Source: Phycisphaerae bacterium
Lineage (GTDB): Bacteria; Planctomycetota; Phycisphaerae; Sedimentisphaerales; Anaerobacaceae
Assembly (NCBI GenBank): GCA_016782865.1
Contig: JADHXR010000047.1
Coordinates: 1 to 46,119, forward strand
DNA length: 46,119 nt
Direction of reading: 5' to 3'
Part shown: positions 34,035-43,621 of the stretch, in pieces
How positions within the stretch are numbered: the first letter of the stretch is position 1
How the letters are laid out: each line of letters begins with the position of its first letter
Program-made: the position numbers and the translations under genes
Notes under the pieces: generated by a model
Database searches by the model: none
What the model was told of the DNA's origin: nothing
What the model saw: only the letters and a program-made list of their open reading frames with translations

Positions 34035-35450
34035 TCAAAGCCTGCTCGTTCTTTTGCGATGTGCTCTGAGTCTGGCCCTGTACGGGCGCATGATCTGCCC
34101 GAATGCTCCGACACGGATACGCATGATTCTTATTTCCACCAGATCACCTTCGTTTACCTTTTCCATTTCCAACGAGAGTTCCCTGACGTTTCTCACGGTG
34201 GCATTATTTATCTCCATGATAAGGTCCCCCCGGGCCAGGCCGGCCCGGCCTCCAACCCCTTCGGAATCTACACCGGTCACAATCAGGATTGGGTATGCGC
34301 TCTCGAAGCCGAACTTTCGCGCGACCCGCTGGGTGAGTTCGGAGACCTCCATCTGAAAGAATTCGGTCACAAGTTTACGCCCGTCCGGCAGCGGTCGCGC
34401 CAACATCGTTAGCCTGACGCTCCGGGTTTGCAAACGAGTGTCCGCCGGTTTTATATATTTGATCTCAATCGGTTCGCCTATTTGTTTACCCATCATCTTG
34501 ATGTAGAAATCCAGGACGTTTGTGAGTTTGCGCCCGTCAATTTCGAGGATTATGTCGCCTGCGGATATGCCCTTCTGGTCCGCAGGGCTTGCTTTGCTCA
34601 CCGAGTCAACGATCAGTCCGGCGAATTCACCGGCTCTCTTCATCCGGCGCACGACCAATCCCAGACGAACGCGGCGGAGCTTTTCCGGCATGAGCATTTG
34701 GCTTAGATTGTCGGCGAGAGTATCGACAGGAATTGCAAACCCGATGTTCTGCGCATTGGCTCTTATCGCGGTATTGACTCCGATCAGATCGCCGTTGATG
34801 TTCAGCAGCGGACCGCCGCTGTTTCCCGGATTAATAGGGGCGTCCGTTTGGATCAAGCCGCGCAGCCAGGCTCCCTCGGCTACCTCAATGTCCCTTCCGA
34901 CCGCGCTGACAATACCGCTGGTAACCGTATTGGAAAAACCGTAAGGGTTGCCGATCGCTATGACGGTTTCGCCGATCATCAGGTCGTAGCTTCTGCCAAA
35001 ATGGATAAACGGCAGCTTATTCTTTGCGGGTATCTTCAGAACTGCCAGGTCTTTGCTCTCATCGGCGCTGATTTTTTCGGCGGGGAACTCGCTGCCATCA
35101 CTGAAGACTACCTTGATTTTGTCCTCGTCAGCACCTTCGATCACATGGGCATTTGTTATAATGTAGCCGTCTTCATGTACAACCATGCCCGAGCCAAGGA
35201 CCGCCTGCCTTTGTATTCTCGGCCCCCAGAGTTCGGACATGCCGGGCCATTGGTACCCAGGACCTCGGGAAGTAGACATCAGACCCTCACCGGCGATGTT
35301 CACGACCGCCTTATGTGTATCCTGGTACACCTTCGTGACGGGCGTTTGCCTGTCCAGAGTCGGTTCATGTTGAGCCGACACCGGGCCGGCGAGCCCGATC
35401 GAAAGCAACTGAGCGACAGTCATCACCGATAGTAAGGCCATTCTTCTCAC
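34035..35450 (-). CDS. HtrA/Deg-type periplasmic serine protease with PDZ domains
   Basis: A 471-residue trypsin-like protease that degrades misfolded envelope proteins. A GTG start at 35450 is preferred, with GGAGG 8 nt upstream; ATG 35441 is the alternative. A signal peptide ends near V-S-A-Q. The catalytic triad is visible: His in Y-I-I-T-N-A-H-V-I, Asp in S-K-D-L-A-V-L-K-I, Ser in N-P-G-N-S-G-G-P-L. Two PDZ domains follow, at about residues 255-345 (I-S-A-G-D-I-I-L-E-I-D-G) and 360-455 (GRAGLARGDLIMEINN). The C-terminus is basic. It is divergent from the esterase gene and stands 81 nt upstream of the DegT gene in the same direction. Confidence 0.92.
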   Translation of the reverse strand: MRRMALLSVMTVAQLLSIGLAGPVSAQHEPTLDRQTPVTKVYQDTHKAVVNIAGEGLMSTSRGPGYQWPGMSELWGPRIQRQAVLGSGMVVHEDGYIITNAHVIEGADEDKIKVVFSDGSEFPAEKISADESKDLAVLKIPAKNKLPFIHFGRSYDLMIGETVIAIGNPYGFSNTVTSGIVSAVGRDIEVAEGAWLRGLIQTDAPINPGNSGGPLLNINGDLIGVNTAIRANAQNIGFAIPVDTLADNLSQMLMPEKLRRVRLGLVVRRMKRAGEFAGLIVDSVSKASPADQKGISAGDIILEIDGRKLTNVLDFYIKMMGKQIGEPIEIKYIKPADTRLQTRSVRLTMLARPLPDGRKLVTEFFQMEVSELTQRVARKFGFESAYPILIVTGVDSEGVGGRAGLARGDLIMEINNATVRNVRELSLEMEKVNEGDLVEIRIMRIRVGAFGQIMRPYRARLRAHRKRTSRL

Positions 35451-35660
35451 AGTTCTAACCTCCGACAGACTTGTCCTAAATGTTTGCTACCATGATATAT
35501 CAATTCATCTCCGCCTTCCACGGCTTTCTGCGCAACCGCCAGAGAATCCTCTCTACCCATGTTTCGACTCCTAATACTACGTTTCAGCCTCGCCTGAGAT
35601 TTCGCCGGCAGCTCTGCGCTCGACAAATTGCTTTTGACCATAATACCAGATTGAAGTAGC

Positions 35661-36905
35661 ATGACAATCGAAAGCTCACTGACAAACGCAGGAAAGTTAA
35701 ATATAGAATCGAGGATATGGTCTATGCTATTTTCAAAAGTGATTCTGATTAATCTCTACTCGGCCCTTTCAACTATAGGCTCGGATGCGGCCGAAACCCT
35801 GTCTCAAAGCGGTCAGCACATAGCGCCAAGGATCGGCCTGTGCCTGGCCGGGACGTTCATTCTCGCCTCACTGTGTTCTGCTAACGACCAAACGCTGGGG
35901 GTGTTGAAGGGCGGATTTCAGTCTTTCACAACGCCCCGTCCCGCCACTGCCGATCAATGGGAGATACGCAAGACTGAGCTGCGCAAGACATTGAAGCGAC
36001 TGCTCGGCGAGACGCCGCCCCTGTTTACCCCTGAGGTGACAATTCACAAGAGAGAGGCGAAAGACGGCTACACACTCGAGCGATTCACTTTTGACAACGG
36101 TGTCGGTGACCGTGTGTACGGCTACATGCTGATCCCGGCGGGCCACAAAGGCCGCGGCCCCGCAATACTCTACAATCACTATCACGGCGGCAAATACAAG
36201 CAGGGCAAAGAAGAGGTGCTCATCAAAGCGTTTTCGAAGTTGGATTTCGCAACGGGCGAGGAACTCGCGCGCAAGGGTTACGTCGTCCAGGCAATCGACG
36301 CCTACGCGTTCGGCGAGCGTCGCTCCCAGGGGCCTGCGGGTAAGAAGGAAGAAGGCGGCAGGACCGAATCTTCTCTGTTCAAGACCTTCCTCTGGGAGGG
36401 ACGAACGTTGTGGGGGATGATGGTTCGCGACGATCTCCTGGCCCTGAACTATCTGGCATCGCGTCGCGAGGTCGACCCCGACCGAATCGCCGCGATGGGG
36501 ATGAGCATGGGATCCACGCGAACCTGGTGGGCTGCGGCTCTGGACGACCGTATCAAGGTGGCCGTCAGCGTGGCTTGTCTGACAAGGTATCAGAATCTAA
36601 TCGCCAAAGGCTCGGTTCGCAATCACGGGATATACTACTATGTCCCCAACATGTTGAAGGAACGCATCGACACCGAATCGGTAATCGGCTTGATTGCGCC
36701 CCGGCCGCATCTGACCTTGACGGGGGATCAGGACGAAGGTTCTCCCGCTGACGGTGTGCAGATAATCAACGCCTTCCAGGAAGATCTTTACAAATGTTAC
36801 GGCAAGAATCAGAACTTCCGTGGGTTGCTTTACGCCGGCGTCGACCACACCTACACGCCCCAGATGTGGGAGGAAACCTTACGCTGGCTTCAGACGCATC
36901 TGTGA
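35661..36905 (+). CDS. Exported alpha/beta hydrolase (acetyl-xylan-esterase/dienelactone hydrolase-like)
   Basis: A protein of up to 414 residues. The catalytic part carries the nucleophile elbow G-M-S-M-G-S (Ser in M-S-M-G), an oxyanion region near I-L-Y-N-H-Y-H-G-G, and a late His in V-D-H-T-Y-T-P-Q-M-W. This is the planctomycetal group of alpha/beta hydrolases related to acetyl xylan esterases, which remove acyl groups from polysaccharides. The start is uncertain: ATG 35661 or ATG 35724 (GAGG upstream). Either leaves the hydrophobic leader-like stretch (L-C-L-A-G-T-F-I-L-A-S-L-C-S-A) 35-55 residues inside, so a later start near it or a long N-region is possible. Neighbours suggest glycan use. 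Confidence 0.8.
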   Translation: MTIESSLTNAGKLNIESRIWSMLFSKVILINLYSALSTIGSDAAETLSQSGQHIAPRIGLCLAGTFILASLCSANDQTLGVLKGGFQSFTTPRPATADQWEIRKTELRKTLKRLLGETPPLFTPEVTIHKREAKDGYTLERFTFDNGVGDRVYGYMLIPAGHKGRGPAILYNHYHGGKYKQGKEEVLIKAFSKLDFATGEELARKGYVVQAIDAYAFGERRSQGPAGKKEEGGRTESSLFKTFLWEGRTLWGMMVRDDLLALNYLASRREVDPDRIAAMGMSMGSTRTWWAAALDDRIKVAVSVACLTRYQNLIAKGSVRNHGIYYYVPNMLKERIDTESVIGLIAPRPHLTLTGDQDEGSPADGVQIINAFQEDLYKCYGKNQNFRGLLYAGVDHTYTPQMWEETLRWLQTHL

Positions 36906-36938
36906 GAGTCATGCTGTACCACGACCGTCCCCCAATCT

Positions 36939-37007
36939 GTCATTCCTGTGAAAACAGGAATCCAGAATCGCAAGAACAGTCTGGATTCCCGCCTGGGCGC
37001 CAATGAC
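36939..37007. repeat. Dispersed hairpin repeat (GTCATTCC...GGAATGAC type)
   Basis: GTCATTCCTGTGAAAACAGG begins the left arm and TCTGGATTCCCGCCTGGGCG the right arm, ending in CAATGAC. Arms pair imperfectly over about 28 nt. Very similar mobile hairpins are scattered in many bacterial genomes. Here it lies between convergent genes and could act as a two-way terminator. Confidence 0.65.
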
Positions 37008-37027
37008 GGGGGCATCTAAGCAGCCGT

Positions 37028-39847
37028 CTAATTTCTCAACACAAATGCGATGGTCGGATCAAGCGGGTATCGTCCGAATCGCTCGCCGTAAATCGCCAGC
37101 CCTCCGGCAAGAGCATCGTCAACTTCCAGCCTCAATGTTATCTCTTTTTTCGAGGCAGCTTCGGTCAAAACGGATTTTGGAATATGAGCGTTGATAAGAT
37201 AACCGTATGAGCCGGCTTCGCGCAGTTTCCTGTCTCGCTTCTGGCTGTGCCACGAGAGAATCCCGCGGTGATCGGCCGGGTCGTCGCGTAGATCGAAGGC
37301 CCCAACCGTCCGGCCTGCCACGCGCACGCGAACGGCACTCGGAAAACGAGTCTCATCGGTCATCGGGTAGGAATTGGGATTCGAGCTGGGATCGTGCGTC
37401 CCCTTGCCCCGCATGAAATCGCCTTCCTTCTTGCGGGCACCTTCTCTGTCCTTGCCGAAGAGCTGCTTGGCGGAAACCTCCACCCGGAAGTTTGCCTCGG
37501 CAATGTCCGCAACCTTCAGACCCGCAGGCCACGGCAGGGAATATTCGAAATACCCCGCCCCGGCGCCGTTGACCTTGAGCCCTTCGAGCACATTCCACTG
37601 CTTGAGAGACCATTTAGCCTCTTCGAAACTGTCGGGCGCAAAGCGGACTACTTTGATCTTCCCGGAATCTGAGGCTATTGTCTCTTCACGAGGCGATTCG
37701 CCATCCGAGACCAGATACGTTGTGAAATTCCGATGCAGGACGCCGCCCGATTCGTCCTGCAGAACCAAACTCAGGACGGCCAGTGCCGGCTTGCCGGGCA
37801 TCGTCACCGTCAATGGCTCAAGTTCCTTGTTTTTCCAGGGACTATAAGAGATTTTGCGCTCGTACTGGCAATAGAATTCGCGATCGCCCAGCCGGTCCCA
37901 GCCGGACAGTTCCGCCCGCAACTTCAGGTCCTTACTCACCGAGCTGTCGGTCATGAAAGAAGCATAAAGCGGCACGCTGACCTTCTCGCCAGGTTTGACG
38001 TCTCGGCACAGTTCTCGCTCCGAAGCCAGGTAGAACTTACCGTGCAAATCGTTCAGGCTCATGCCTTCGACAATGTCGGACATGCCGGTGTATTTCTCGG
38101 AACGATCATACTTGTAGTAGCCGTTCCATTCATTGATGACATCGTGATGCTCGGTGTATAACCAGCCGCAAATTTCAGGATGCCGTCTGAACTCGTTGAT
38201 CATGATGTGATAGTCCCAGCTCCAGTCGACATCGCCCGCACTGCCCTGGTAGCCCCAGACGTTGCCGCACTCGCTGTTGAACAGAGGCTGGCTGCCCTGG
38301 GTGCGCCCGCCTATATAGTTCCACTTCGATCCCGGATACGTATCGCGGGTAATCTGTCCCAGCCGCTCGCGCCAACCGTAGCCGGGCAGGTAGGCATGCC
38401 AACTGTTGATGTCGGTGGCGACGTGATCGTTGTTGCAAGGAGAGTTGTCTTCTACAAGCCGGCTCGGGTCGAGCTTCTTGGTCAGCTCGTAGATCGAAGC
38501 GACCCATTCCTGAGTTTGGGCCGTGTAGCCCTGCTTGCCCGTTCGCAGGCCCCAGGTCTCGTTGAAATTGACCCAGGAGAATATCGAAGGATGGTTGTAG
38601 TCCCGGCGGATCATACCGCGCAGTGCAGTTTCCGTTTCCTGCCGCGCCTTGGCGTCGGGAGGGCCCCAACTGTTGGGGACATCGGCCATTATCAATACGC
38701 CGAGCCGGTCGGCCCAGTACAGCTTGCGCGGGACCTCGACTTTGATGTGAATGCGCTGGCCGTTGAGGCCGATGCGCCGGGAACGCAATATCTCGTCCCG
38801 CATGAAGTCATCGCTTGGGAAAGTATAGTACCCCTCGGGATGGTATGCCTGGTCCAGGGCCGTCTGGAGATATACCGGCTTGTTGTTCAGCGCAATGTAG
38901 GCAAAGTCCGTGCCGGGAAGATTGACCACGCTGATCTTCCTCATCCCGAAATATGTAGCCACGCGATCTTCGGCCTCACCCGGTCTGCGCAGCACTGCCT
39001 CGACCTCGTAGAGATACGGGTCTTCCAATGACCACAATCGCGGCTTTCTGATGGGCAAGTCAAACCGTAGTTCCCTGGCGCCTTTGCGAAGAAGTTGAAC
39101 AACAATAGGATTCGTCAGATCATACGGTTTGAAACTAAGCTGCAATTCCATGTCTGCCGGAGCAGGTTTGTCGAGATTCGCCTCCACCGAGACTTTATTG
39201 TTGTCAATATCAGGCGTGAAATGAACGGTTTCCAGAGCGACCTCGGGCCTGACCTCCAGATAAACGGTCTGCCATATCCCCGCGGCTCGGCCGTAACCTT
39301 GTTTGCCTTCCAGCTTGAATTTGTGAGGCGTGTCGTCGACTCGCAAGACCAGCCGATGCGTTCGCCCCTCCTTCACGTGCCGGGTAATGTCAAACTCGAA
39401 AGGCGTGTAGCCTCCCTGGTAGTCGCCCAGCAGATTTCCGTCGAGCCAGGCGGTAGTGTGCCAGTCGCAGGCCCCCACGACCAGGAACAGCCGCCGGCCC
39501 CGCAGGGATTCGCCGATGGTTACCGAGCGTCTGTACCAGCCGATGTCCGCCTTGTCCTCGATGCCGGACAGCTCCGAGCCCCAGGGGAAAGGGACCATAA
39601 TGGTCTCTGGAAAATCGACGCCGGCCTTGAACCACTGCTCCTTTCGCCCCACGTCCTTTTCGTCAAAGCGGAATTGCCAGGGGCCGTTGAGGTTGAGCCA
39701 TTGCTGTCTTTGGAAATCAGGGCGCGGATGCTCGGGCAGAGGAATATTCTCGCTGCTGAACGCCTCACCTCTCGTCAGACTCCCCGCGCAAACAACACAA
39801 ACCAACACGAAAGAAACACATATTCTGTTCGACATCACGCTTCGCAT
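37028..39847 (-). CDS. Exported glycoside hydrolase family 2 (beta-galactosidase/glucuronidase-like)
   Basis: A 939-residue retaining glycosidase. A signal peptide starts at the chosen ATG (C-V-S-F-V-L-V-C-V-V-C-A-G-S-L). The N-terminal sugar-binding domain begins P-R-P-D-F-Q-R-Q-Q-W-L-N-L-N-G-P-W-Q-F-R, followed by an Ig-like domain and the TIM barrel. The acid/base Glu lies in SWVNFNETWG, the nucleophile probably in NSECGN. The C-terminal 250 residues form additional beta domains. Family 2 acts on beta-galactosides, glucuronides or mannosides; the specificity cannot be told. It follows the DUF1080 gene after 24 nt and is likely co-transcribed with it. Confidence 0.9.
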   Translation of the reverse strand: MRSVMSNRICVSFVLVCVVCAGSLTRGEAFSSENIPLPEHPRPDFQRQQWLNLNGPWQFRFDEKDVGRKEQWFKAGVDFPETIMVPFPWGSELSGIEDKADIGWYRRSVTIGESLRGRRLFLVVGACDWHTTAWLDGNLLGDYQGGYTPFEFDITRHVKEGRTHRLVLRVDDTPHKFKLEGKQGYGRAAGIWQTVYLEVRPEVALETVHFTPDIDNNKVSVEANLDKPAPADMELQLSFKPYDLTNPIVVQLLRKGARELRFDLPIRKPRLWSLEDPYLYEVEAVLRRPGEAEDRVATYFGMRKISVVNLPGTDFAYIALNNKPVYLQTALDQAYHPEGYYTFPSDDFMRDEILRSRRIGLNGQRIHIKVEVPRKLYWADRLGVLIMADVPNSWGPPDAKARQETETALRGMIRRDYNHPSIFSWVNFNETWGLRTGKQGYTAQTQEWVASIYELTKKLDPSRLVEDNSPCNNDHVATDINSWHAYLPGYGWRERLGQITRDTYPGSKWNYIGGRTQGSQPLFNSECGNVWGYQGSAGDVDWSWDYHIMINEFRRHPEICGWLYTEHHDVINEWNGYYKYDRSEKYTGMSDIVEGMSLNDLHGKFYLASERELCRDVKPGEKVSVPLYASFMTDSSVSKDLKLRAELSGWDRLGDREFYCQYERKISYSPWKNKELEPLTVTMPGKPALAVLSLVLQDESGGVLHRNFTTYLVSDGESPREETIASDSGKIKVVRFAPDSFEEAKWSLKQWNVLEGLKVNGAGAGYFEYSLPWPAGLKVADIAEANFRVEVSAKQLFGKDREGARKKEGDFMRGKGTHDPSSNPNSYPMTDETRFPSAVRVRVAGRTVGAFDLRDDPADHRGILSWHSQKRDRKLREAGSYGYLINAHIPKSVLTEAASKKEITLRLEVDDALAGGLAIYGERFGRYPLDPTIAFVLRN

Positions 39848-39871
39848 TTCATGCCTCTCAGTTAGTCTGAA

Positions 39872-40666
39872 TTAATCTTTTGGCAGCTCTTTAATGTAGA
39901 TATTCTTGAACTGCAGGAGGGCCGGCGGGCTGGTCCATTTGCCGTCTCGTTTGCTGCCATGATGCTGGAGCCCCACAGGCCCCGTTGCTGCTACTCCGGG
40001 CAATTGGGCATTCTTCACCACCGTTATGCCGTTTAGAACGACTGTCACTCGATCGCCCTTCATTCTTATCTCAAAGCGATTCCACTGCCCGACGGGATTG
40101 TCGGCCTGCGTTCGAGGTGTGACGCCTGCACGAACCTCGGGCGGCTGATTCTTGTCCATCCGATAACCGTAAAACTCGCCCGAGCCGATAGGCCAGCACC
40201 AGATGTTGACCTGGTTCTTGCCTGATCCGCGGAGGTAGATTCCCGAATCGGAGTCGGGAAATGACATTGCTATTTCCTTGCCGTGAATGTCCCGTGCGTG
40301 CGTGCCGTCAGGCAGGATATAGGGAACACGTGGATTGATGTATGGTGTTTCTTTTATTCTCCAGTCCACACGCAGGATGAAGTCGCCGAATTCGCGGCTC
40401 GCCCACAGGCTCTTATCGCCCTCGGCCTCGCTTTCGGCATCGTAATCGATCACGCCATCGATGATTTTCCAGTGCCCGCCGTCACCTTCGGGCACCTTCC
40501 AGCCCGTAAAGTCGCGCCCGTTGAACAATGCTGTGAAGCCGCGCGGCGCCACGTTGTCCGCTTCCTTCCCGCCCTCGCGCGACCGACTCGCAGCCTCGGT
40601 CGCAGCGGCCATCTGAAGAACCATTCCCACGGCAATTGCCCACGCTACAAATCTCCTTGAATTCAT
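39872..40666 (-). CDS. Exported DUF1080 (3-keto-disaccharide hydrolase-like) protein
   Basis: A 264-residue exported protein. AGGAGG lies 5 nt before the ATG. The leader (F-V-A-W-A-I-A-V-G-M-V-L-Q-M-A-A-A) is followed by a charged linker. The DUF1080 domain starts at G-F-T-A-L-F-N-G-R-D-F-T-G-W-K, with D-F-I-L-R-V-D-W-R, S-G-I-Y-L-R-G, P-x-G-Q-W-N-R-F-E-I-R, and ends Q-F-K-N-I-Y-I-K-E-L. Members of this fold bind carbohydrates, and some hydrolyse 3-keto-disaccharides made by Gfo/Idh-type oxidoreductases; such an oxidoreductase lies divergently next door. First gene of a unit with the GH2. Confidence 0.88.
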   Translation of the reverse strand: MNSRRFVAWAIAVGMVLQMAAATEAASRSREGGKEADNVAPRGFTALFNGRDFTGWKVPEGDGGHWKIIDGVIDYDAESEAEGDKSLWASREFGDFILRVDWRIKETPYINPRVPYILPDGTHARDIHGKEIAMSFPDSDSGIYLRGSGKNQVNIWCWPIGSGEFYGYRMDKNQPPEVRAGVTPRTQADNPVGQWNRFEIRMKGDRVTVVLNGITVVKNAQLPGVAATGPVGLQHHGSKRDGKWTSPPALLQFKNIYIKELPKD

Positions 40667-40878
40667 TCTTGCCTCCTGAAACCTTGTTACAATACGTTCT
40701 GATCTGCCGTATCGTCACAGTCGACGATAGCATGACAACATTATGCCCGTCGGTGTCCTCATAGTCAACATTACTATAGTCCAATTTTATCGGGCGCCGC
40801 GACCTTTGCACTCGTCAGGGGAATCTGGTATTCTTGTTCAGCACAAGTAGTGGTCGATTATTTGAAAGGGAAACAACC

Positions 40879-42189
40879 ATGAACGATATGAGTCGCAGAC
40901 ACTTCCTCAAATCCAACGCTGCTGCAACAGCCGGACTCGCATTCACTGCAATAGGCACGAGGCCGACCTCTGTCAGGGCTGAGAATTCACGGACAGTCCG
41001 GATCGGCATAGTGGGAATAGGCGGGCGAGGAAACAGCCTCATGCAAAACCTGTTACTTATGAAGGGAGTTGAGATTCGCGCTCTGTGCGATCTGCGACCG
41101 GAGAAGGTGGCCGCCGCGCAGAATGCAGTTGTAAAGGCGGGCGGATCGAAACCGGAAGGTTACGCAAAGGATGAGTACACGTTCGAGCAAATGATGGACC
41201 GAGATGATCTCGATGCCGTAATCATTGCCACATACTGGCAGTGGCATGCCCCGATGGCGGTTTACGCCATGAAGGCGGGTAAATACGCGGCTGTCGAAGT
41301 GCCAGCCGGTTATACGCTCGAAGAATGCTGGGACCTGGTCAATACCTACGAAGAGACCGGTGTTCCGTGCATGATGCTGGAGAACTGGAGCTTTCGCCGG
41401 GACAATCTGGCCGTTCTGAACATGATCCGCCAGGGGCTGTTGGGCAAAATCGTTCATTGCCACTGCGCCCATTCGCACGACTGCATCGATCACTGGTTCT
41501 TCGACGGCACGGGAAAGGATCGCTGGCCCGCCAGGTACCTTATTGAGCACAATCGCGACCAGTACCCGACGCATCAAATGGGCCCGGTGATCAGTTGGAT
41601 GGACATCAACTGCGGAGACCGCCTCGATTACGTTACTTCGACCGCTACGGGCTGCTTCGGCATCAACGATATGTTCGAACGCAGGTTCGGCAAGGACCAT
41701 CCGGGGGCCAAGAGAAAATACGCCCAGGGGGATATCGTCACCAGCGTTATAAAGACAAAGTTGGGAAAGACGATCGTCAGCAATTATGACATGCAGTTGC
41801 CTCGTCCCTACGACAACCGATGGCTGATCCAGGGCACGCGCGGTCTTTACAACGAGCAAAGGGAAGCTGTCTACCTGCTTGACAAGAGCCCCAAGTACCA
41901 TCAGTGGGAACCATTCGCCCCATACCAGGAAAAATATGAGCACTCATGGTGGAAAGAGGGCGCCCAGGGAGGCCACGGGGGCACCGACTACATCGAACTC
42001 GAACAGTTCGTCAAAGCCGTCCGCAACAGGACACAGACTGCCATCGACGTCTACGACTCGGTCGCCATGAGCGTGATCGGCCCGCTGTCGGAGCAGTCTA
42101 TTTCTTCGGGGAGCGTGCCCGTAAAGGTGCCCGATTTCACGCGAGGCAAATGGAAGAGCAGAAAGCCGACTTTTGCCATCGAGGCTTAA
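40879..42189 (+). CDS. Gfo/Idh/MocA-type oxidoreductase with twin-arginine leader
   Basis: A 436-residue NAD(P)-dependent sugar oxidoreductase. ATG 40879 (M-N-D-M-S-R-R-H-F-L-K) is chosen over an upstream in-frame ATG because the Tat signal begins here and GAAAGGG precedes it. After the leader, the Rossmann fold starts I-G-I-V-G-I-G-G-R-G-N with the nucleotide loop. The EVPAGYTLEECW helix replaces the usual E-K-P motif found after the first strands, and D-H-W in the catalytic domain is consistent with the family. Export with bound NAD(P) by Tat is established for related glucose-fructose oxidoreductases. It may make 3-keto sugars that the neighbouring DUF1080 proteins hydrolyse. Confidence 0.9.
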   Translation: MNDMSRRHFLKSNAAATAGLAFTAIGTRPTSVRAENSRTVRIGIVGIGGRGNSLMQNLLLMKGVEIRALCDLRPEKVAAAQNAVVKAGGSKPEGYAKDEYTFEQMMDRDDLDAVIIATYWQWHAPMAVYAMKAGKYAAVEVPAGYTLEECWDLVNTYEETGVPCMMLENWSFRRDNLAVLNMIRQGLLGKIVHCHCAHSHDCIDHWFFDGTGKDRWPARYLIEHNRDQYPTHQMGPVISWMDINCGDRLDYVTSTATGCFGINDMFERRFGKDHPGAKRKYAQGDIVTSVIKTKLGKTIVSNYDMQLPRPYDNRWLIQGTRGLYNEQREAVYLLDKSPKYHQWEPFAPYQEKYEHSWWKEGAQGGHGGTDYIELEQFVKAVRNRTQTAIDVYDSVAMSVIGPLSEQSISSGSVPVKVPDFTRGKWKSRKPTFAIEA

Positions 42190-42206
42190 CCGACATTGAC
42201 TTAGCT

Positions 42207-42491
42207 CTATCGTTTCGATATTTCGAAGATAACCGTGCCGCCGCTCGTACAGTCGAACGGGTCCGGGCATTGAATATATGCCTTGGATTTGTCCTCCTTG
42301 CCGTCCAGGCCCCATTGGGCAGGTTCGGAAACGCGCAGGGCATTATAATAAGGCATCAGAGCCGCCAGACCGTGCATGCAAACGGGAGTGTCACTTACAA
42401 GCTGGTAGCCGGCCTTGAGGGTGAAGGAATCGCCTGTCTTGTACGTCGCGCAATGGCCTCTGATTTCCTTGACCGTTACTGTTAATTCCAT
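42207..42491 (-). CDS. TIGR04076 family protein
   Basis: A 94-residue soluble protein of the TIGR04076 group, small bacterial and archaeal proteins of unknown function. It shows the family's layout: V-T-V-K-E-I-R-G-H-C, K-T-G-D-S-F, C-M-H-G-L-A-A-L-M-P-Y-Y-N-A-L-R, Y-I-Q-C-P-D-P and G-G-T-V-I-F-E-I at the end. Four cysteines are spread along it and may bind metal. GGAGA precedes the ATG. It converges on the Gfo/Idh gene, 17 nt from its stop. Not obviously part of the glycan locus. Confidence 0.85.
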   Translation of the reverse strand: MELTVTVKEIRGHCATYKTGDSFTLKAGYQLVSDTPVCMHGLAALMPYYNALRVSEPAQWGLDGKEDKSKAYIQCPDPFDCTSGGTVIFEISKR

Positions 42492-42865
42492 ATCGGTTAG
42501 TCTCCATCATGAAAATTCATTTGGTGATACCTTACCATGATGCAGAGAAAAGATCAATATCGAAGATCCCGATACCTCGGGAACCAACTGAATTAGACAG
42601 GATAACAAGATAAAGGCGGGATTATATGGAAAGTAACCACGAATGAAGACTAATAGACACCAAATCGAAACCGCGGATTGCGCGGATTACGCGGATTTTT
42701 GTTTACCAGGAAGCAGAACAATAATCAATAGACAATAATCAATAATCATTTAAAAGGGCCACGGATTAGCACTGGTCAACGCGGATTTTTGTTCACCAGG
42801 AAGAAGAACAATATCGAATTACATGTTTCTGATTATCAAGGCTGTCACACTGGCAATCAAAGCTA
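42492..42865. repeat. Intergenic DNA with dispersed repeat units
   Basis: Non-coding. It contains a unit at 42649-42720 (ACTAATAGACACC then GCGGATT steps, then TTTACCAGGAAG), a partial second copy at 42769-42810, and a CAATATCGAAGATCCCGA element at 42554-42572. Related copies recur at 43968-44035, 44080-44145, 44308-44340 and 44770-44800. Confidence 0.65.
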
Positions 42866-43621
42866 CTACTGGACGTGAGGAGTGGCGGTTATCAATGTTC
42901 GTTTCTTTTCGCCCATCTTGCTGTAACCCAGCAGCGCCGAAGCCACATTTTCCCCTGTGGTATCGCCACCGGCAATAACAAGTGTCTGGCCCGAACGTGC
43001 TGTTACCATTGTTGAAAGCTCGGTCAGTTCAAGGTTACCTCCATCGCCTAGGAATCTGGAGAAGACGGGTGTTAGTTCCATATCGATCAAGCCTGAAGGG
43101 AGTCTGCGGACAGTAACCTTGAGAGACCTTGCAGCCTGTCGGAATTCGTACTCAACACCGCTGTACCATCGGCCGTAGTAGAAGAATCGGGGCACTGCGA
43201 TTTCCTTGCCGATGTCTATATAGCCAGTTGCACCATCGGCAAGCACTAAGAAAAGCTCAGTTTCTTAGGATGACTTAAGTTGTCGCTTTGTGATGTCAAG
43301 CCGAGCATTAAAATTCTCGCCAGCCACTCCTATCTGCAAGCCGGATTGGGTATAGACCTCAGGTCGTTTGGTAATGGTGAAATTCTTATCCACATATTGC
43401 AGGAGAGAATCAATAGCAAAATGATCGGCCACACTTGTGGTCAGCAAATTCACGACTATCTTGATATTGTCGCCAATAGAAGCTGCCTTCTCAGATTCGG
43501 CCTTCATTTGCTCTATTTCGCGGGAGACTCGGTCATAGTGGCTGTCTGAAGATTCCTGCGAAGTCTCGCATCCCGCAAGAAAGAAACAAGCACACAGAAT
43601 GAAGGTCGATGATTTAATCAT
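42866..43621 (-). pseudogene. Secretin-like lipoprotein interrupted by an in-frame UAA
   Basis: ATG 43621 opens a lipoprotein signal peptide (M-I-K-S-S-T-F-I-L-C-A-C-F-F-L-A-G-C, lipobox L-A-G-C). The frame covers 118 codons to a TAA at 43265-43267, then continues open in the same frame for 132 codons to 42866. The second part reads E-T-E-L-F-L-V-L-A-D-G-A-T-G-Y-I-D-I-G-K-E-I-A-V-P, then L-S-T-M-V-T-A-R-S-G-Q-T-L-V-I-A-G-G, and K-R-T-L-I-T-A-T-P-H. That is the core of the secretin family (type II/III secretion channel), a group seen in short planctomycetal lipoproteins of about 250 residues. The stop falls at the start of the conserved block. A Gln codon changed to TAA is the simplest explanation. 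Confidence 0.7.

Noticed and set aside
41053..41943. 296-codon minus-strand frame opposite the Gfo/Idh gene
   Set aside because: Antisense to a well-supported oxidoreductase; no start signals or domain.
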